NCBI GenBank assembly: GCA_031277805.1
Contig: JAITLR010000011.1
Coordinates: 1 to 64,000 of the forward strand
From: Comamonas sp.
GTDB lineage: Bacteria > Pseudomonadota > Gammaproteobacteria > Burkholderiales > Burkholderiaceae_C
Length of the DNA: 64,000 nucleotides
Direction: 5' to 3'
Shown: positions 25,230 through 34,513 of the stretch, in pieces
Numbering within the stretch: the stretch's first letter is position 1
Layout of the letters: the number at the start of each line of letters is the position of its first letter
Notes under the pieces: model-generated
What the model was told of the DNA's origin: nothing
Databases searched by the model: none
What the model saw: the letters and a program-made list of their open reading frames with translations, nothing else
Program-made: the position numbers and the translations under genes

Positions 25230-28201
25230 ATACCTCCTCGGGCCAGCGCATCGGCAGTAGCGGCCTGCACTGCGGCCTCGGCCTTTTTGGCCTCTTGTTC
25301 CTGTTCTTCCAGCATGCGCGCGTGGAATCTGTGACCGCGCACCGATTGGTGAGCAATCGCTGTCAGGATCAGCATCACCGATCCAACCACCAGGGCAAAC
25401 ACGCCAATATCAAAGAAAGTGGCGCTGGCAAAGTGCACATGGCCAATCAAGGGCAGCGAGAAGTCAAAGCCGTGACTGGTCAGGAAGGGGTAACCCACGG
25501 CAATCGATCCCAGGCCCGTGCCCAGCGCGAACAGCAGACCCGCGCCTATCCAGCGACGTGGATACAGCGGCAAATGGGCCTCAACCCAATGCGTTCCGGA
25601 AATGATGTACTGCATGAGCAAGGCCACGGAAAACACCAGGCCCGCGACAAAGCCACCGCCGGGCTGGTTGTGGCCACGCACAAAGATGTAGGCCGCCACC
25701 AGCGTGGCAAACGGCAGCAGCAACCGCACCAGCACGGCGGGAACCATCAGATAACCCACGGCTGTATCGCTGGCATTGCGAGGGTTCAGCAGGTCGGTCT
25801 GCAAGTCGCCCGGCACATAACGCTGCTGCTCGGGAATATCCATGGCTTCGCGCGCCGGACGGAAGCGTCGCAGCAACGCATAGATGACGATGCCCACAAT
25901 ACCCAGCACCACGATTTCGCCAAAGGTATCGAAGCCGCGGAAGTCCACCAGCGTCACATTGACCACATTGGTGCCGCCACCGCCTCCAAGCGCATGTTCG
26001 AGGAAGAAGGTGGATGTGCTTTCGTAGAACGGGCGGCTCATCATCGCAAAAGCCAGCCATGCAACGCCACCGCCAACGATCAGGGACAGCACCAGGTCAC
26101 GCAGACGCCTGGCCTTGGCCCTGGCATCAAAGCTGTCATCGGCACGCATGTTCTTGTCCCGCTTGGGCAGCCAGCGCAGGCCCAGCAGAATCAGCACCGT
26201 GGTCACCACTTCCACCACCAGTTGCGTAAGCGCAAGATCAGGTGCGGAGAACCACAGGAAGGTCAGCACCATGCACAGGCCCGATCCGCCCAACATGATC
26301 AGCGCAGTCATACGGTGGTACTTGGCCTTCCAGGCGGTACCCAATGCACACAGGCAGCCAATCGCCCACAGAAGCACAAAAGCCGACGATACCGGCAGCA
26401 CACCGCGATTGCCCAGTTGCATGCCACGAATCCACAGCGGCAACGCTGCGGCAATCAATGTCACGCAGGTCATCCACAGCATCTGCCATTGCCAGCGACG
26501 GGTGGACAAGGCGCGGCGACCAGCGCGGCCCATCAGGGTCAGGCGGGCCATCAGATTTTCAAAAACTCTGCGGCCACTGACCTTGCCCAGCACGGGTGTG
26601 GTGTCAAAGTTGCCTGAGCTGCGCTGCCAGCGCAGCAGCACATAAAGCATCACACCACCCGCCAGCGCCACCAGACTCATCACCAGCGGCATGTTCCAGC
26701 CATGCCAGATGGCCAGGCTGTATTCGGGCAGATCTCCACCCACCACTGGCGTCGCAGCTGCAGCCAGAAAGCCTCCAACGGCCCATGCGGGAAAAATGCC
26801 CACGATCAAACAGGCCAGAACCAGCAACTCGACCGGCACACGCATCCAGTGAGGAGGCTCATGGGGCTCATGAGGCAGATCCGTGGCCTTGGGGCCAAAG
26901 AACACGTCCACCGTGAAGCGCAGCGAATAAGCCACGCTGAACATGCCGGCCACCGTCGCCAGCACAGGCAGGATCGTCTTCACCCAGGGAGCCGCATCCA
27001 GATAGACAGTCTCGGCAAAGAACATCTCCTTGGAGATGAAACCGTTGAGCAATGGAACACCGGCCATGGCCGCGCTGGCCACACAGGCCAGGGTCGCCGT
27101 AATAGGCATCATCAATCTCAAGCCGGACAGACGCCGAATGTCGCGCGTGCCACTTTCATGGTCCACGATACCGGCGGCCATGAACAGCGATGCCTTGAAC
27201 GTGGCGTGATTCATGATGTGAAACACCGCCGCCACGGCTGCCAGCTTGCTGTTGAGCCCCAGCAGCAAGGTGATCAGACCCAGGTGGGAAATCGTGGAAT
27301 ACGCCAGCAAGCCCTTGAGATCATGCTGAAACATCGCGCAATAGCCGCCAATCAGCAGCGTCAACGCGCCAGCACCGCCCACCATCCAGAACCAGGCATC
27401 GGTATCGCCAAGCACAGGCCACAGGCGGGCCAACAAGAACACGCCCGCCTTGACCATGGTCGCGGAGTGCAGGTAGGCCGACACCGGCGTAGGTGCCGCC
27501 ATGGCATTGGGCAGCCAGAACTGGAAGGGGAACTGCGCACTCTTGGTCAGCGCTCCCAGCAAAATCAATACCAGCGCCACCATATACAGGCTGCTGTCAC
27601 GCACCTGCTGCCCAGCGGCCAGCACATTGTCCAGGTCGTAGCTGCCCACGATATGACCCAGCACCAGCATGCCCGCCAACATGGCCAGACCACCGGTTCC
27701 CGTCACCGTCAGTGCCATGCGCGCCCCCCGGCGGGCGTCCTTGCGGTGATACCAGTAACCGATCAGCAGGAAAGAAAAGAGGCTGGTCAGCTCCCAGAAG
27801 AAAACCAGCTGCACGATGTTGCCCGAGAGCACCACACCCGCCATGGCCCCCATGAAGGCCAGAAAGAACGAGAAAAAGCGTGGGACCGGGTCAGCGGGCG
27901 ACATGTAGTAGCGTGCATACAGCACCACCAGCGCACCAATGCCGAAGACCAGCATGGAGAACATCCAGGCAAATCCGTCCATGCGGATCACCAGGTTCAA
28001 GCCCAGGGCCGGCAGCCACTCGATTTCCTGCCTGAGTACGGACCCGTCCGCCACTTCAGGGAAAAGCATTCCTACCTGTATGGCGCAGGCCAGGGCAATG
28101 ATGCCGGCCAAAGTTGACTCTGTATTGCGCGCGTTCGCGGGCAGAAAGGCAGCCAAAAGGCTGCCTATAAAGGGTAGGAGGACAAGGGTAATGAGGGGCA
28201 T
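25226..28201 (-). CDS. phaAB: Pha/Mrp antiporter fused subunit A/B
   Basis: This 991-residue protein is the fused A+B subunit that defines the Pha-type Mrp antiporter of Rhizobium and many Burkholderiales. The first 500 residues are NuoL-like, with the LTSLFSFLLIGYWYH glutamate helix and the lysine in TKSAQFPFQFWLPNAMAAPTPVSAYLHSATMVKAG; the middle holds the MrpA-specific NuoJ-like part (near GLCMVLTFLWFSAPDLALTQLVVE), and the last 140 residues are MrpB. The complex exchanges K+ or Na+ for protons and supports pH and salt tolerance. It is the first gene of the operon; its ribosome site is weak and the promoter should lie within 28202-28426. Confidence 0.95.
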   Translation of the reverse strand: MPLITLVLLPFIGSLLAAFLPANARNTESTLAGIIALACAIQVGMLFPEVADGSVLRQEIEWLPALGLNLVIRMDGFAWMFSMLVFGIGALVVLYARYYMSPADPVPRFFSFFLAFMGAMAGVVLSGNIVQLVFFWELTSLFSFLLIGYWYHRKDARRGARMALTVTGTGGLAMLAGMLVLGHIVGSYDLDNVLAAGQQVRDSSLYMVALVLILLGALTKSAQFPFQFWLPNAMAAPTPVSAYLHSATMVKAGVFLLARLWPVLGDTDAWFWMVGGAGALTLLIGGYCAMFQHDLKGLLAYSTISHLGLITLLLGLNSKLAAVAAVFHIMNHATFKASLFMAAGIVDHESGTRDIRRLSGLRLMMPITATLACVASAAMAGVPLLNGFISKEMFFAETVYLDAAPWVKTILPVLATVAGMFSVAYSLRFTVDVFFGPKATDLPHEPHEPPHWMRVPVELLVLACLIVGIFPAWAVGGFLAAAATPVVGGDLPEYSLAIWHGWNMPLVMSLVALAGGVMLYVLLRWQRSSGNFDTTPVLGKVSGRRVFENLMARLTLMGRAGRRALSTRRWQWQMLWMTCVTLIAAALPLWIRGMQLGNRGVLPVSSAFVLLWAIGCLCALGTAWKAKYHRMTALIMLGGSGLCMVLTFLWFSAPDLALTQLVVEVVTTVLILLGLRWLPKRDKNMRADDSFDARAKARRLRDLVLSLIVGGGVAWLAFAMMSRPFYESTSTFFLEHALGGGGGTNVVNVTLVDFRGFDTFGEIVVLGIVGIVIYALLRRFRPAREAMDIPEQQRYVPGDLQTDLLNPRNASDTAVGYLMVPAVLVRLLLPFATLVAAYIFVRGHNQPGGGFVAGLVFSVALLMQYIISGTHWVEAHLPLYPRRWIGAGLLFALGTGLGSIAVGYPFLTSHGFDFSLPLIGHVHFASATFFDIGVFALVVGSVMLILTAIAHQSVRGHRFHARMLEEQEQEAKKAEAAVQAATADALARGGM

Positions 28202-28426
28202 GGGCGAATTATTTTAGAGGCAGCTCCGCTTTCGCCGCTACAAAAACCTGAGCACCTCAATGACTTTAGACTGATGGTTATTGATTTTTGTTGACAGAAA
28301 AATCATCAAACCCGCTGATTGCATGCAGATATAAAACAGCGTTCAACCGCCCAGCAACCACCCCGAAGCACTCTCTCGGCATGCCGTCAAAAACATTCTG
28401 GCGACTATCTGCAGTTTTGCCTATCC
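28202..28426. promoter_or_regulatory. Promoter region of the pha operon
   Basis: No gene is seen in these 225 bases. They are AT-rich near 28250-28320 and should hold the leftward pha promoter and any rightward promoter for the decayed acetyltransferase. I cannot assign -35/-10 boxes with confidence. Confidence 0.35.
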
Positions 28427-28816
28427 ATGCATCTACGAAGTTTTCAAGCGACCGATGCCACCCGCCTGTGGCAGGTGCTTCACAGTACCGTACATGGCCA
28501 CATCACCGCTGGCCACAACGAGCATTGGCACAAAACCTGGGCTAGGCCGGTCTACAGGCTTCCGGCTATACAGGTCACTTTTTCGTAGCAGCCTGCACAA
28601 GAGTGCAAAGGCGCAGCAAGGCTTTTAATCGAATATATTGAGTCACAAGCCCGGCAGCAGGATCACTCGCGGCTTGGCACCGATGTCATTCTCAGAGCTC
28701 AAGCATTCTTTGAGCATTTCGGCTTTGTGAGCCAACGCCAGCAAATGCCTGTTGTCCAGGACCCTCTCCTGTCCAATGCCTATATGGCACAAAATTGCGC
28801 TAAACCTCATGCATAG
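28427..28816 (+). pseudogene. Decayed GNAT acetyltransferase gene
   Basis: The first 35 codons read like the start of a GNAT acetyltransferase (MHLRSFQATDATRLWQVLHS, then VHGHITAGHNEHWHKTW). About 40-45 residues of the usual fold are then missing, and a neighbouring frame gives GYTGHFFVAAC, which resembles the strand-4 GY-x-x-HFFVA signature. The original frame, after a stop at 28586-28588, resumes with LLIEYIESQARQQ, RLGTDVILRAQAFFEHFGFV and PVVQDPLLSNAYM, the standard C-terminal half. The gene therefore has an internal deletion plus frame disruption and is inactive. Its stop overlaps the start of the following SUKH-like gene. Confidence 0.75.
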
Positions 28817-29411
28817 CACCGAAGAAATCCGTCACCTGCTCTCCAATTGGGGAGAGCTGCGCCCTCAGGACTCTTGCCTCTGGACTGGTGAAGCAAATGC
28901 CTTACCTCAGGAAATAGCGGACTTTTACGCGCAGATAGGCCCATGGGGAGCCGTGATCTACGAATCTGTAGGTCCTGTAGGCATCACTTTGTCCGTGGGC
29001 GGCAATCCCGTATGCATCCCGCCTCTTGGCCGCTTGTTCAGCCTGCAAGCAGGCTACGCCTGGCAATCGGATCCCGGCCAGCCGTTTGACAACTGGCCCT
29101 GTCATTGGCTGGTGATTGCGGAGCAAGGCGGAGATCCTTTTATCTACGACAGGCAATCCGGCCAGGTGCTGTTTGCATTTCATGGTGCAGGGCACTGGGC
29201 CCCCAAAATTTTCGCCCCCGACCTATACACCGCCATCGGGGCACTGGTCACGGTCGCCAATGTGCATGAGAGACTGGATGAGCAGGAACTGAATCTCGAC
29301 GATGGCCTGACTGCCGAGGGAAAAGCCCAGGTGCTTGCAGAACTATCCCGTTTTACGGGCAGTGCAGAGCAGGCTGCAGCCATGCTTTCTGCCTGGGAAT
29401 ACTATGAATAA
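28809..29411 (+). CDS. SUKH / SMI1-KNR4-like protein
   Basis: This protein of about 200 residues looks like a divergent SMI1/KNR4 (SUKH) member: ALPQEIADFYAQIGPWGAVIY near residue 30, then WLVIAEQGGDPFIYDRQSG and VLFAFHGAGHWAPKIFAPDL, which match the family's conserved strands with the GGDP-x-x-YD pattern. Such proteins often act as toxin immunity factors, but there is no toxin gene here. I placed the start at 28809, inside the last codons of the acetyltransferase remnant; a start at 28752 would merely translate that remnant. It is followed after 12 bases by another unknown gene. Confidence 0.65.
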   Translation: MHSTEEIRHLLSNWGELRPQDSCLWTGEANALPQEIADFYAQIGPWGAVIYESVGPVGITLSVGGNPVCIPPLGRLFSLQAGYAWQSDPGQPFDNWPCHWLVIAEQGGDPFIYDRQSGQVLFAFHGAGHWAPKIFAPDLYTAIGALVTVANVHERLDEQELNLDDGLTAEGKAQVLAELSRFTGSAEQAAAMLSAWEYYE

Positions 29412-29423
29412 AGCCATTGCTCC

Positions 29424-30230
29424 ATGAATCTTCAACACCTGATCGGGGTACTGCAAGCACTTCCTGCAGATCTGCAGGGCAAAGCCAGCGAGGGCGAGCG
29501 CCTGCTGGACCTGCGCCGCAATACCGAAGGGCTGAGCCTGCGCCTGGCTATCAATCTGCGCGACAACAACGGCAGTGAACTGATTTTCGACGCCCTGCTG
29601 CAATTACCTGCACGGCCCAGCCCCGAGCCTGTACGGCTTCAGTCACTGAGCCTCGGCAACAGCTTCAACAAACGTGCCCAACGATATGTAGATCCCATGG
29701 TGGCCTGGGCCATCAAGCTGCTGACTGAAACACCCGGGAAAATCCAGCGCGGCACGAGACGCAAACCCCAATGGCAGGCAACGCTGCAAAGCCTGGTGAC
29801 CGCTCTGAGCAGGGATGCTGACTGGACCCTGCAATGGCTGCTGCGCAATGAGATGCGGCTGGAAGATCTGCGCAAAAAGCAGCGCCTGGCCTGGGTATTG
29901 CGTCAATTGGCAGATGAGGGGCATGTTGCCAGAGTCGATTGGAAGGACGATGAGTCCGTCATTGACGGCGCGACCGACCTGCTGGAAAAGCACTACCCAA
30001 AACTCGCCACCCAGGCGCCATTGGATGAATTGGAAGACATGGAGTTCGGTGATGCCGAAGAGGCCATCGCCGCAGTGAACACGGCACTTGCGCCGCTGGA
30101 ACTCAGGCTCCACATCATAGAAAGCGATGACGACAGCTATCTGCTGAGTTTGCAAGACGCGTCCTCCACCGAGCATCTTCGCCAGGCCTTGCAGGATGCG
30201 GGCCTGAACCTTCAGGAGCGGGATGCATGA
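29424..30230 (+). CDS. Hypothetical protein, unknown family
   Basis: This 268-residue soluble protein is acidic overall, with no signal peptide or membrane segment. A central basic stretch (GKIQRGTRRKPQWQATLQSL, about 104-123) precedes a helical region; the C-terminal third is very acidic (LDELEDMEFGDAEEAI) and ends in a ferredoxin-like alternation of strands and helices. I recognise no motif. It overlaps the next gene by four bases, and the SUKH-like gene ends 12 bases before it, so the three are probably one operon. Confidence 0.65.
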   Translation: MNLQHLIGVLQALPADLQGKASEGERLLDLRRNTEGLSLRLAINLRDNNGSELIFDALLQLPARPSPEPVRLQSLSLGNSFNKRAQRYVDPMVAWAIKLLTETPGKIQRGTRRKPQWQATLQSLVTALSRDADWTLQWLLRNEMRLEDLRKKQRLAWVLRQLADEGHVARVDWKDDESVIDGATDLLEKHYPKLATQAPLDELEDMEFGDAEEAIAAVNTALAPLELRLHIIESDDDSYLLSLQDASSTEHLRQALQDAGLNLQERDA

Positions 30231-30814
30231 AGGGGCTATGGAACCCAGACGCCTCAGTTGCTCAAAAATGGCTGATCGGCATTTTCTTGAGCGTCATGCT
30301 GGGTGCGATGGTGCCCATCTTCTCGCGCGGTTTCATACCCAGCGATGTCTGGCAATTGCAGGCGCTTTACATCTCTCTGGCATTGACTGCTCTGGGCCTG
30401 ATCTGGCTGCGTGTTCTGTACAAACGCGGTCAATGGAAACCCGCCGGCCCGTGGCAGGACTACGGCCCTCTCAAACGACTGCTGATGATTCCTCTGTGCC
30501 TGGGCTTTTGGCTGCTGGTGCTCTGGCTCAATCTGGCAGCCACACTGCCCAAGGCTTACAACCAGGTCTTCGCCACAGAAGTCCAGACCGTGAGCAGCGC
30601 TACCAAAAAGCGCAGCTCGGGACGCTATAGCTGCCACTACCAGCTCAAGCTGCCCGAGGTGCGATATATGTTTTTCGAGTTTTGCATAGACGAGCAAGCC
30701 TTCGACCAGCTCCCCGACGGCCCCATGCCCGCACGCCTGACGGCTCGGCAAAGCTATTTTGGCCGCTCCATTGACAGCATTGCACTGGTCGTACGCAGCA
30801 CAGAATCCGAATAA
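30227..30814 (+). CDS. Three-helix membrane protein, unknown
   Basis: This 195-residue protein has three hydrophobic segments (about residues 14-32, 43-62 and 84-108) followed by a soluble C-terminal domain of about 85 residues. That domain is likely extracytoplasmic and includes a pair of cysteines (YSCHYQ and FEFCIDE) that could form a disulfide. The family is not recognised. It is translationally coupled to the preceding unknown gene by an ATGA overlap, which suggests the two products work together. Confidence 0.65.
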   Translation: MKGLWNPDASVAQKWLIGIFLSVMLGAMVPIFSRGFIPSDVWQLQALYISLALTALGLIWLRVLYKRGQWKPAGPWQDYGPLKRLLMIPLCLGFWLLVLWLNLAATLPKAYNQVFATEVQTVSSATKKRSSGRYSCHYQLKLPEVRYMFFEFCIDEQAFDQLPDGPMPARLTARQSYFGRSIDSIALVVRSTESE

Positions 30815-30821
30815 AAACCGA

Positions 30822-30866
30822 CGTTTGCGCTTACGTATCAAGCGATTTCAGCTATATCTTTGATAC
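30822..30866. repeat. Diverged AGCTAT-type intergenic element
   Basis: GCGCTTACGTATCAAGCG followed by ATTTCAGCTATATC resembles the element at 145-197 (GCTTACCCATCAAGCGC followed by AAGCAGCTATC), with the same order of a small inverted GCGCTT/AAGCG pair and an AGCTAT hexamer. It fills the gap between two membrane-protein genes. Confidence 0.45.
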
Positions 30867-30882
30867 TACCCCCCGAAGAAAT

Positions 30883-31425
30883 ATGAGAATCCTGCTGCTC
30901 CCTCTGATTTTGATTGCGGGCCTTGGCCTGCTGCTGTGTACTTGTGTGAACCTGCTCGCATTGACGAATCAACTGGAACTGCTCACAAGCTTGCTCAACG
31001 AGGATCAGCAGACAAATTTGTCGGTTGCACTCGGCGGAGGCATCTTTGCGGTCTGGATTCCCGCAGTGCTGATTGCGCAACGCATCAACAACGGCAACCG
31101 TCTGAAGTTTTCCTGGAAAAAAGTGCTGGCGGGTTGCCCCGATTGGATGCGCTATGCCGCCTTCGCCATCTTCGGCTACGCCATCGTGAACTTCCTCATG
31201 GTCATCTCCAACTCCAGCGTGGACGACGAACAGGGCATCAGGGCCTTCACAGGTCACGGCATGGCCTTCTATGCCATGGCTTTCAGCATTTTCTTTTCCA
31301 GCTGGAACCTTCCCGGCATGCTCAGTGCCCGCTACTGCCCGGCCGGCCATGACGTGTCTCATGACGATCGGTTCTGCTCCCTTTGCGGTCTGCCTGCCGC
31401 ACAAACCGGTCAGGACGATAATTGA
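30883..31425 (+). CDS. Membrane protein with C-terminal zinc ribbon
   Basis: This 180-residue protein has about four hydrophobic helices (residues 2-27, 44-66, 90-110 and 130-150) and ends in a small cysteine cluster: CPAGHDVSHDDRFCSLCG. That is a C-x4-H ... C-x2-C arrangement, as in zinc ribbons. The N-terminal segment (LLLPLILIAGLGLLLCTC) could be read as a lipoprotein signal but has no proper lipobox context, so I regard it as a membrane helix. The family is unknown. It is separated from the upstream operon by a 68-base gap with an AGCTAT-type element. Confidence 0.65.
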   Translation: MRILLLPLILIAGLGLLLCTCVNLLALTNQLELLTSLLNEDQQTNLSVALGGGIFAVWIPAVLIAQRINNGNRLKFSWKKVLAGCPDWMRYAAFAIFGYAIVNFLMVISNSSVDDEQGIRAFTGHGMAFYAMAFSIFFSSWNLPGMLSARYCPAGHDVSHDDRFCSLCGLPAAQTGQDDN

Positions 31426-31510
31426 GCCGCCATAGCCCTGTTGGCACTGCCAATTTCAAAGCGGCAGATACTGCGGGGTTCACTTCACTACCAACTCCAT
31501 CGCCCAGGCC

Positions 31511-32416
31511 ATGTCTCATTCACAGTCTCCCATAGGCATCTTTGACAGCGGCGTGGGCGGCCTCAGTGTGCTGCAGGCCCTGCGCCACGAGCTGCCCCAT
31601 GAGCAGTTTGTCTATCTGGCCGACAGCGGCAATGCACCCTATGGCGATGCGCGCGGGGATGCCTTTGTACAAGAAAGAACCCTAGCCATCGCTCAGTATC
31701 TGCGCGAGCACCATGACATCAAGATTCTGGTCATTGCCTGCAACACGGCGACGGCCGCTGCCGTGGAGTTGCTCCGCGCGCAGATGCCGGACCTGCCGGT
31801 GATCGGGGTGGAGCCGGCGATCAAGCCCGCATCCTTTTCCAGTCAGACCCATCATGTGGGCGTGATCGCCACACGCGGCACCATCGGCAGCGGGCGTGTG
31901 GCACGGCTGGTGGACGAGCATGGTCAACGCGCCCACTTCCATCTGATGGCCTGCGATGGTCTGGCCAAGGCCATCGAGCGCAGCACCGAACAGCCCTTGC
32001 CAGAAAACGCTGAAACTACCGAAACCAGAGCACTCTGCACAAGATACATCAGTGCTTTAGGCCAGTTCGGCCAGAAAACTGGGCAGATGGACACGCTGGT
32101 GCTGGGCTGCACGCACTATGTATTCGTCAAGGATGATCTGCGTGCCCTGCTAGGCCCCGACATCCAGTTCCTGGACACCGGCGCCCCTGTGGCCCGCCAG
32201 ACCCGGCGCATGCTGGAGCAGCGCAGCCTGCTGGTCCCGGAAGCCGAGGCCAGTGCGGCTGGCCATCACCTGGCCCTGCCCACGCAGATTCGACTCATGA
32301 CCACAGGCTCTCTTCACGCACTGCAGGCTGCGGCTCAACGCTGGCTGGAGCTGCCAGACAACTGCTGCAGCCAAGTGGCTGTTACCTCACCCAGCGCCGA
32401 GGTCATGGCAGCCTGA
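31511..32416 (+). CDS. murI: Glutamate racemase
   Basis: This 301-residue enzyme supplies D-glutamate for peptidoglycan. It has the family's N-terminal GIFDSGVGGLSVL motif with the catalytic-site Asp-Ser, the first catalytic cysteine in VIACNTATAA (about residue 77) and the second in VLGCTHYVF (about residue 198). Two conserved substrate-binding blocks (DSGNAPYGD and GVEPAIKPA) are intact. It is cofactor-independent and cytoplasmic. The gene appears to be a single unit, convergent with the metalloprotease gene to its right. Confidence 0.96.
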   Translation: MSHSQSPIGIFDSGVGGLSVLQALRHELPHEQFVYLADSGNAPYGDARGDAFVQERTLAIAQYLREHHDIKILVIACNTATAAAVELLRAQMPDLPVIGVEPAIKPASFSSQTHHVGVIATRGTIGSGRVARLVDEHGQRAHFHLMACDGLAKAIERSTEQPLPENAETTETRALCTRYISALGQFGQKTGQMDTLVLGCTHYVFVKDDLRALLGPDIQFLDTGAPVARQTRRMLEQRSLLVPEAEASAAGHHLALPTQIRLMTTGSLHALQAAAQRWLELPDNCCSQVAVTSPSAEVMAA

Positions 32417-32435
32417 GCCTTCAACGGGCCAGGTC

Positions 32436-33023
32436 TCAAACCCAGAGAGGCTCTGCGCCCGTATCCAGATAGCTGAGGTAGAAGCGCACATCAAACTCCA
32501 GCTGGTGGTAGTCCGGCTCCATATGCATGCACAGCTGATAGAAAGCCTTGTCATGGTCCATGACACGGATGTGCGCCAACTCATGCACGCAGATCATGCG
32601 TAAAAAAGCATCGGGGGCCTGTTTGAACATGCCGGCCACGTGAATTTCATGGCGTGCATTGAGCTTGCCGCCATGCGCAATTGCGCGGCGCGTATGCAGG
32701 CCCAGGGCATTGCGCACCACATGGATCTTGCTGTCGTAGGCGACTCGATGCAGCTGGCCTGCGTTGCGCAGATATTGCGCCTTGAGGGCATCCACATAAT
32801 CGTACAAAGCCTTGTCCGTACGCACCGCATGCGCCTGCGGATACTTGCGCAACAGCCATTCAGCGGCCTTGCCGGCCTGCAGCCAGTCGCGCACTTTCTG
32901 CTGCAGCGACGGTGCATAGCCGGCCAGATAAGGCAGGGCCAGCGGCGATGCCGCCGCGGCCTTATCCTTGCGCAACTGCGCGCTGATGGAGCCCGAATAC
33001 TTGGGCGTGGGAATAGGCTTCAT
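32436..33023 (-). CDS. YgjP/WLM-type zinc metalloprotease
   Basis: This 195-residue protein carries VHELAHIRVMDHDKAF near residue 146, a HExxH zinc motif with a further His, as in the YgjP (DUF45) group of M48-like proteins. The family's usual pairing of an ARHEIHVA-type strand before the HExxH helix is also seen. Members act in the cytoplasm or in repair-related contexts, with substrates mostly unknown. I chose the ATG at 33023; an in-frame TTG at 33035 is possible, and the GGAGG site upstream fits neither spacing perfectly. The gene is convergent with murI. Confidence 0.82.
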   Translation of the reverse strand: MKPIPTPKYSGSISAQLRKDKAAAASPLALPYLAGYAPSLQQKVRDWLQAGKAAEWLLRKYPQAHAVRTDKALYDYVDALKAQYLRNAGQLHRVAYDSKIHVVRNALGLHTRRAIAHGGKLNARHEIHVAGMFKQAPDAFLRMICVHELAHIRVMDHDKAFYQLCMHMEPDYHQLEFDVRFYLSYLDTGAEPLWV

Positions 33024-33101
33024 ATCAAATGACAAACCCTCCGGTGCCGCAATTGCTGCAGCCGGGAGGGCTTGAGGTCAGGCAAAAGGCTGGAGGCCGA
33101 A

Positions 33102-33731
33102 TCAATGCAGATGGCGCGGGCGGCGATTGCCGCCATGACCAGAGCCGGAGCCACCGGAGCCGCCGCGCGGAGGCTTGCCCAGCTCCAACGAGCTGACCAG
33201 AGCCTCGAAACGCTGCGAGAACAGCTTGTCGATTTCCTGCACCACGCCGCCCAGCTCGGCGCCGTCGAAATGGCGCTCCATGAGGTTGACGACATCCTGC
33301 ACCAGCAGATCGCGCTGCACCTGCATGATGGCCGCCGGATTGGGACCGACGAACAGCATCACAAAATCGTCACGGCTTTGTGCTTCGGCAGGCGCTTCGT
33401 CCTCGTCGAACTCGGTGTCATAGAACGTCACCTCGATGGGCGAGCCCTGCTCTGCCAGCTCATTGAGGCCCATGCACATATCGTCCAGAGCCTGGCGGAA
33501 ATCGTCATCGCCGCGCACCGTCCAGCACATCTGCAGCGCGTGCTCTTCCGCGTTGAACTGGATACCAGGCTCTTCATCGTAGAAGCTGGATTCTCCCTCC
33601 TTCAGCGAGCGAGCACCTGCATAGGCCCACAAAGGGCGCAGCGCGTCCTGGAGCTGCTCGTACGTAACATCAGCACGGAGCAGAACCTGACCGTGGACAT
33701 GAATTTCAAAAGCAGCGTTGTAACTAGACAT
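33102..33731 (-). CDS. Hypothetical protein with Gly/His tail
   Basis: This 209-residue soluble protein begins with a regular alpha/beta region (EIHVHGQVLLRADVTYEQLQDAL) and has a strongly acidic middle (FDEDEAPAEAQSRDD). A helical segment around residues 140-185 ends in ALVSSLELGKPP. The last 20 residues are Gly/Ser/Arg/His-rich and probably disordered or metal-binding. No family function is known to me; similar proteins are, I believe, common in Comamonadaceae. It is 78 bases upstream of the metalloprotease gene on the same strand. Confidence 0.65.
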   Translation of the reverse strand: MSSYNAAFEIHVHGQVLLRADVTYEQLQDALRPLWAYAGARSLKEGESSFYDEEPGIQFNAEEHALQMCWTVRGDDDFRQALDDMCMGLNELAEQGSPIEVTFYDTEFDEDEAPAEAQSRDDFVMLFVGPNPAAIMQVQRDLLVQDVVNLMERHFDGAELGGVVQEIDKLFSQRFEALVSSLELGKPPRGGSGGSGSGHGGNRRPRHLH

Positions 33732-33913
33732 TTATTGATCTCTTGGAGTGCAGGCCCTGTCAGCATGACAGAACTTCAGCCCCATATTGCATCGAAGCCT
33801 GAGCTTTTCCAAGCTCCTTAACCAATGCCTGGCACCCCTGTGCTCCATAGCATTACAGAGGGAGATTTTCTCACCGAAGTCATAACCGCGCAGACTCGTG
33901 GATTCAGCAGCGC

Positions 33914-34513
33914 TCAGAAGAAAATGCCGTTGGCCAGCAACCAGATCGAGAATCCCCACAGCGTCAATGCCGCCAGGCGCTGAAACACCTGAGGCTGCAG
34001 CCAGCGGACACGACCGGCCATAAGCACGGAGCCAAAGACAATCCACAGACCGCCAATCGATGCCACCAGCAGCACAAAGCTGCCCATGACTCCCGCATAG
34101 TTGGAGACGCTGAGCCAGGTCTGTACCGGAAACAGCGCCATCGCAAAGATCACGGCCTTGGGGTTGAGAAGCGTGGCAATGAACAGCTCAAGAGGCTTGA
34201 CCGAAACCAGCAGCTCCTGCAGCGGATCCCGTCTGGATTGATACCAGAGCCTCAGGCCCAGCTTGGCGATATACAGGCCGCTGACCACCTTGATGATGTT
34301 GATGACAAACGGATAGTCATGCATCGTGGTGTTGAGCACCAGCCCCCAGAGGCTGGTCGCGCAGACATAGCCCAGACACTCAAAGGACAGCAAGGGTGCC
34401 GAACGACGCAGCCCCTGACTGATGCCAGAAGAAGCCAACAAAGTATTGGTGGGCCCGGGCGTGAGGAGAATGGTCGCAATGACCAGAAGAAAAGACCAAT
34501 CGTTAACGTTCAT
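33914..34513 (-). CDS. LysE/RhtB family exporter
   Basis: This 199-residue protein has six predicted membrane helices and the LysE-family N-terminus (LLTPGPTNTLLASSGISQGLRR), with the TPGP motif that marks these amino-acid and metabolite exporters. A second conserved block is ATLLNPKAVIFAMALFP near residue 115. Substrates of close relatives include lysine, threonine and homoserine lactones; this one cannot be assigned. It stands alone between an unknown gene and the tRNA genes. Confidence 0.85.
   Translation of the reverse strand: MNVNDWSFLLVIATILLTPGPTNTLLASSGISQGLRRSAPLLSFECLGYVCATSLWGLVLNTTMHDYPFVINIIKVVSGLYIAKLGLRLWYQSRRDPLQELLVSVKPLELFIATLLNPKAVIFAMALFPVQTWLSVSNYAGVMGSFVLLVASIGGLWIVFGSVLMAGRVRWLQPQVFQRLAALTLWGFSIWLLANGIFF

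Noticed and set aside
26702-28117. 471-codon plus-strand frame opposite phaAB
   Set aside because: Gln/His/Arg-rich shadow of the antiporter subunit.
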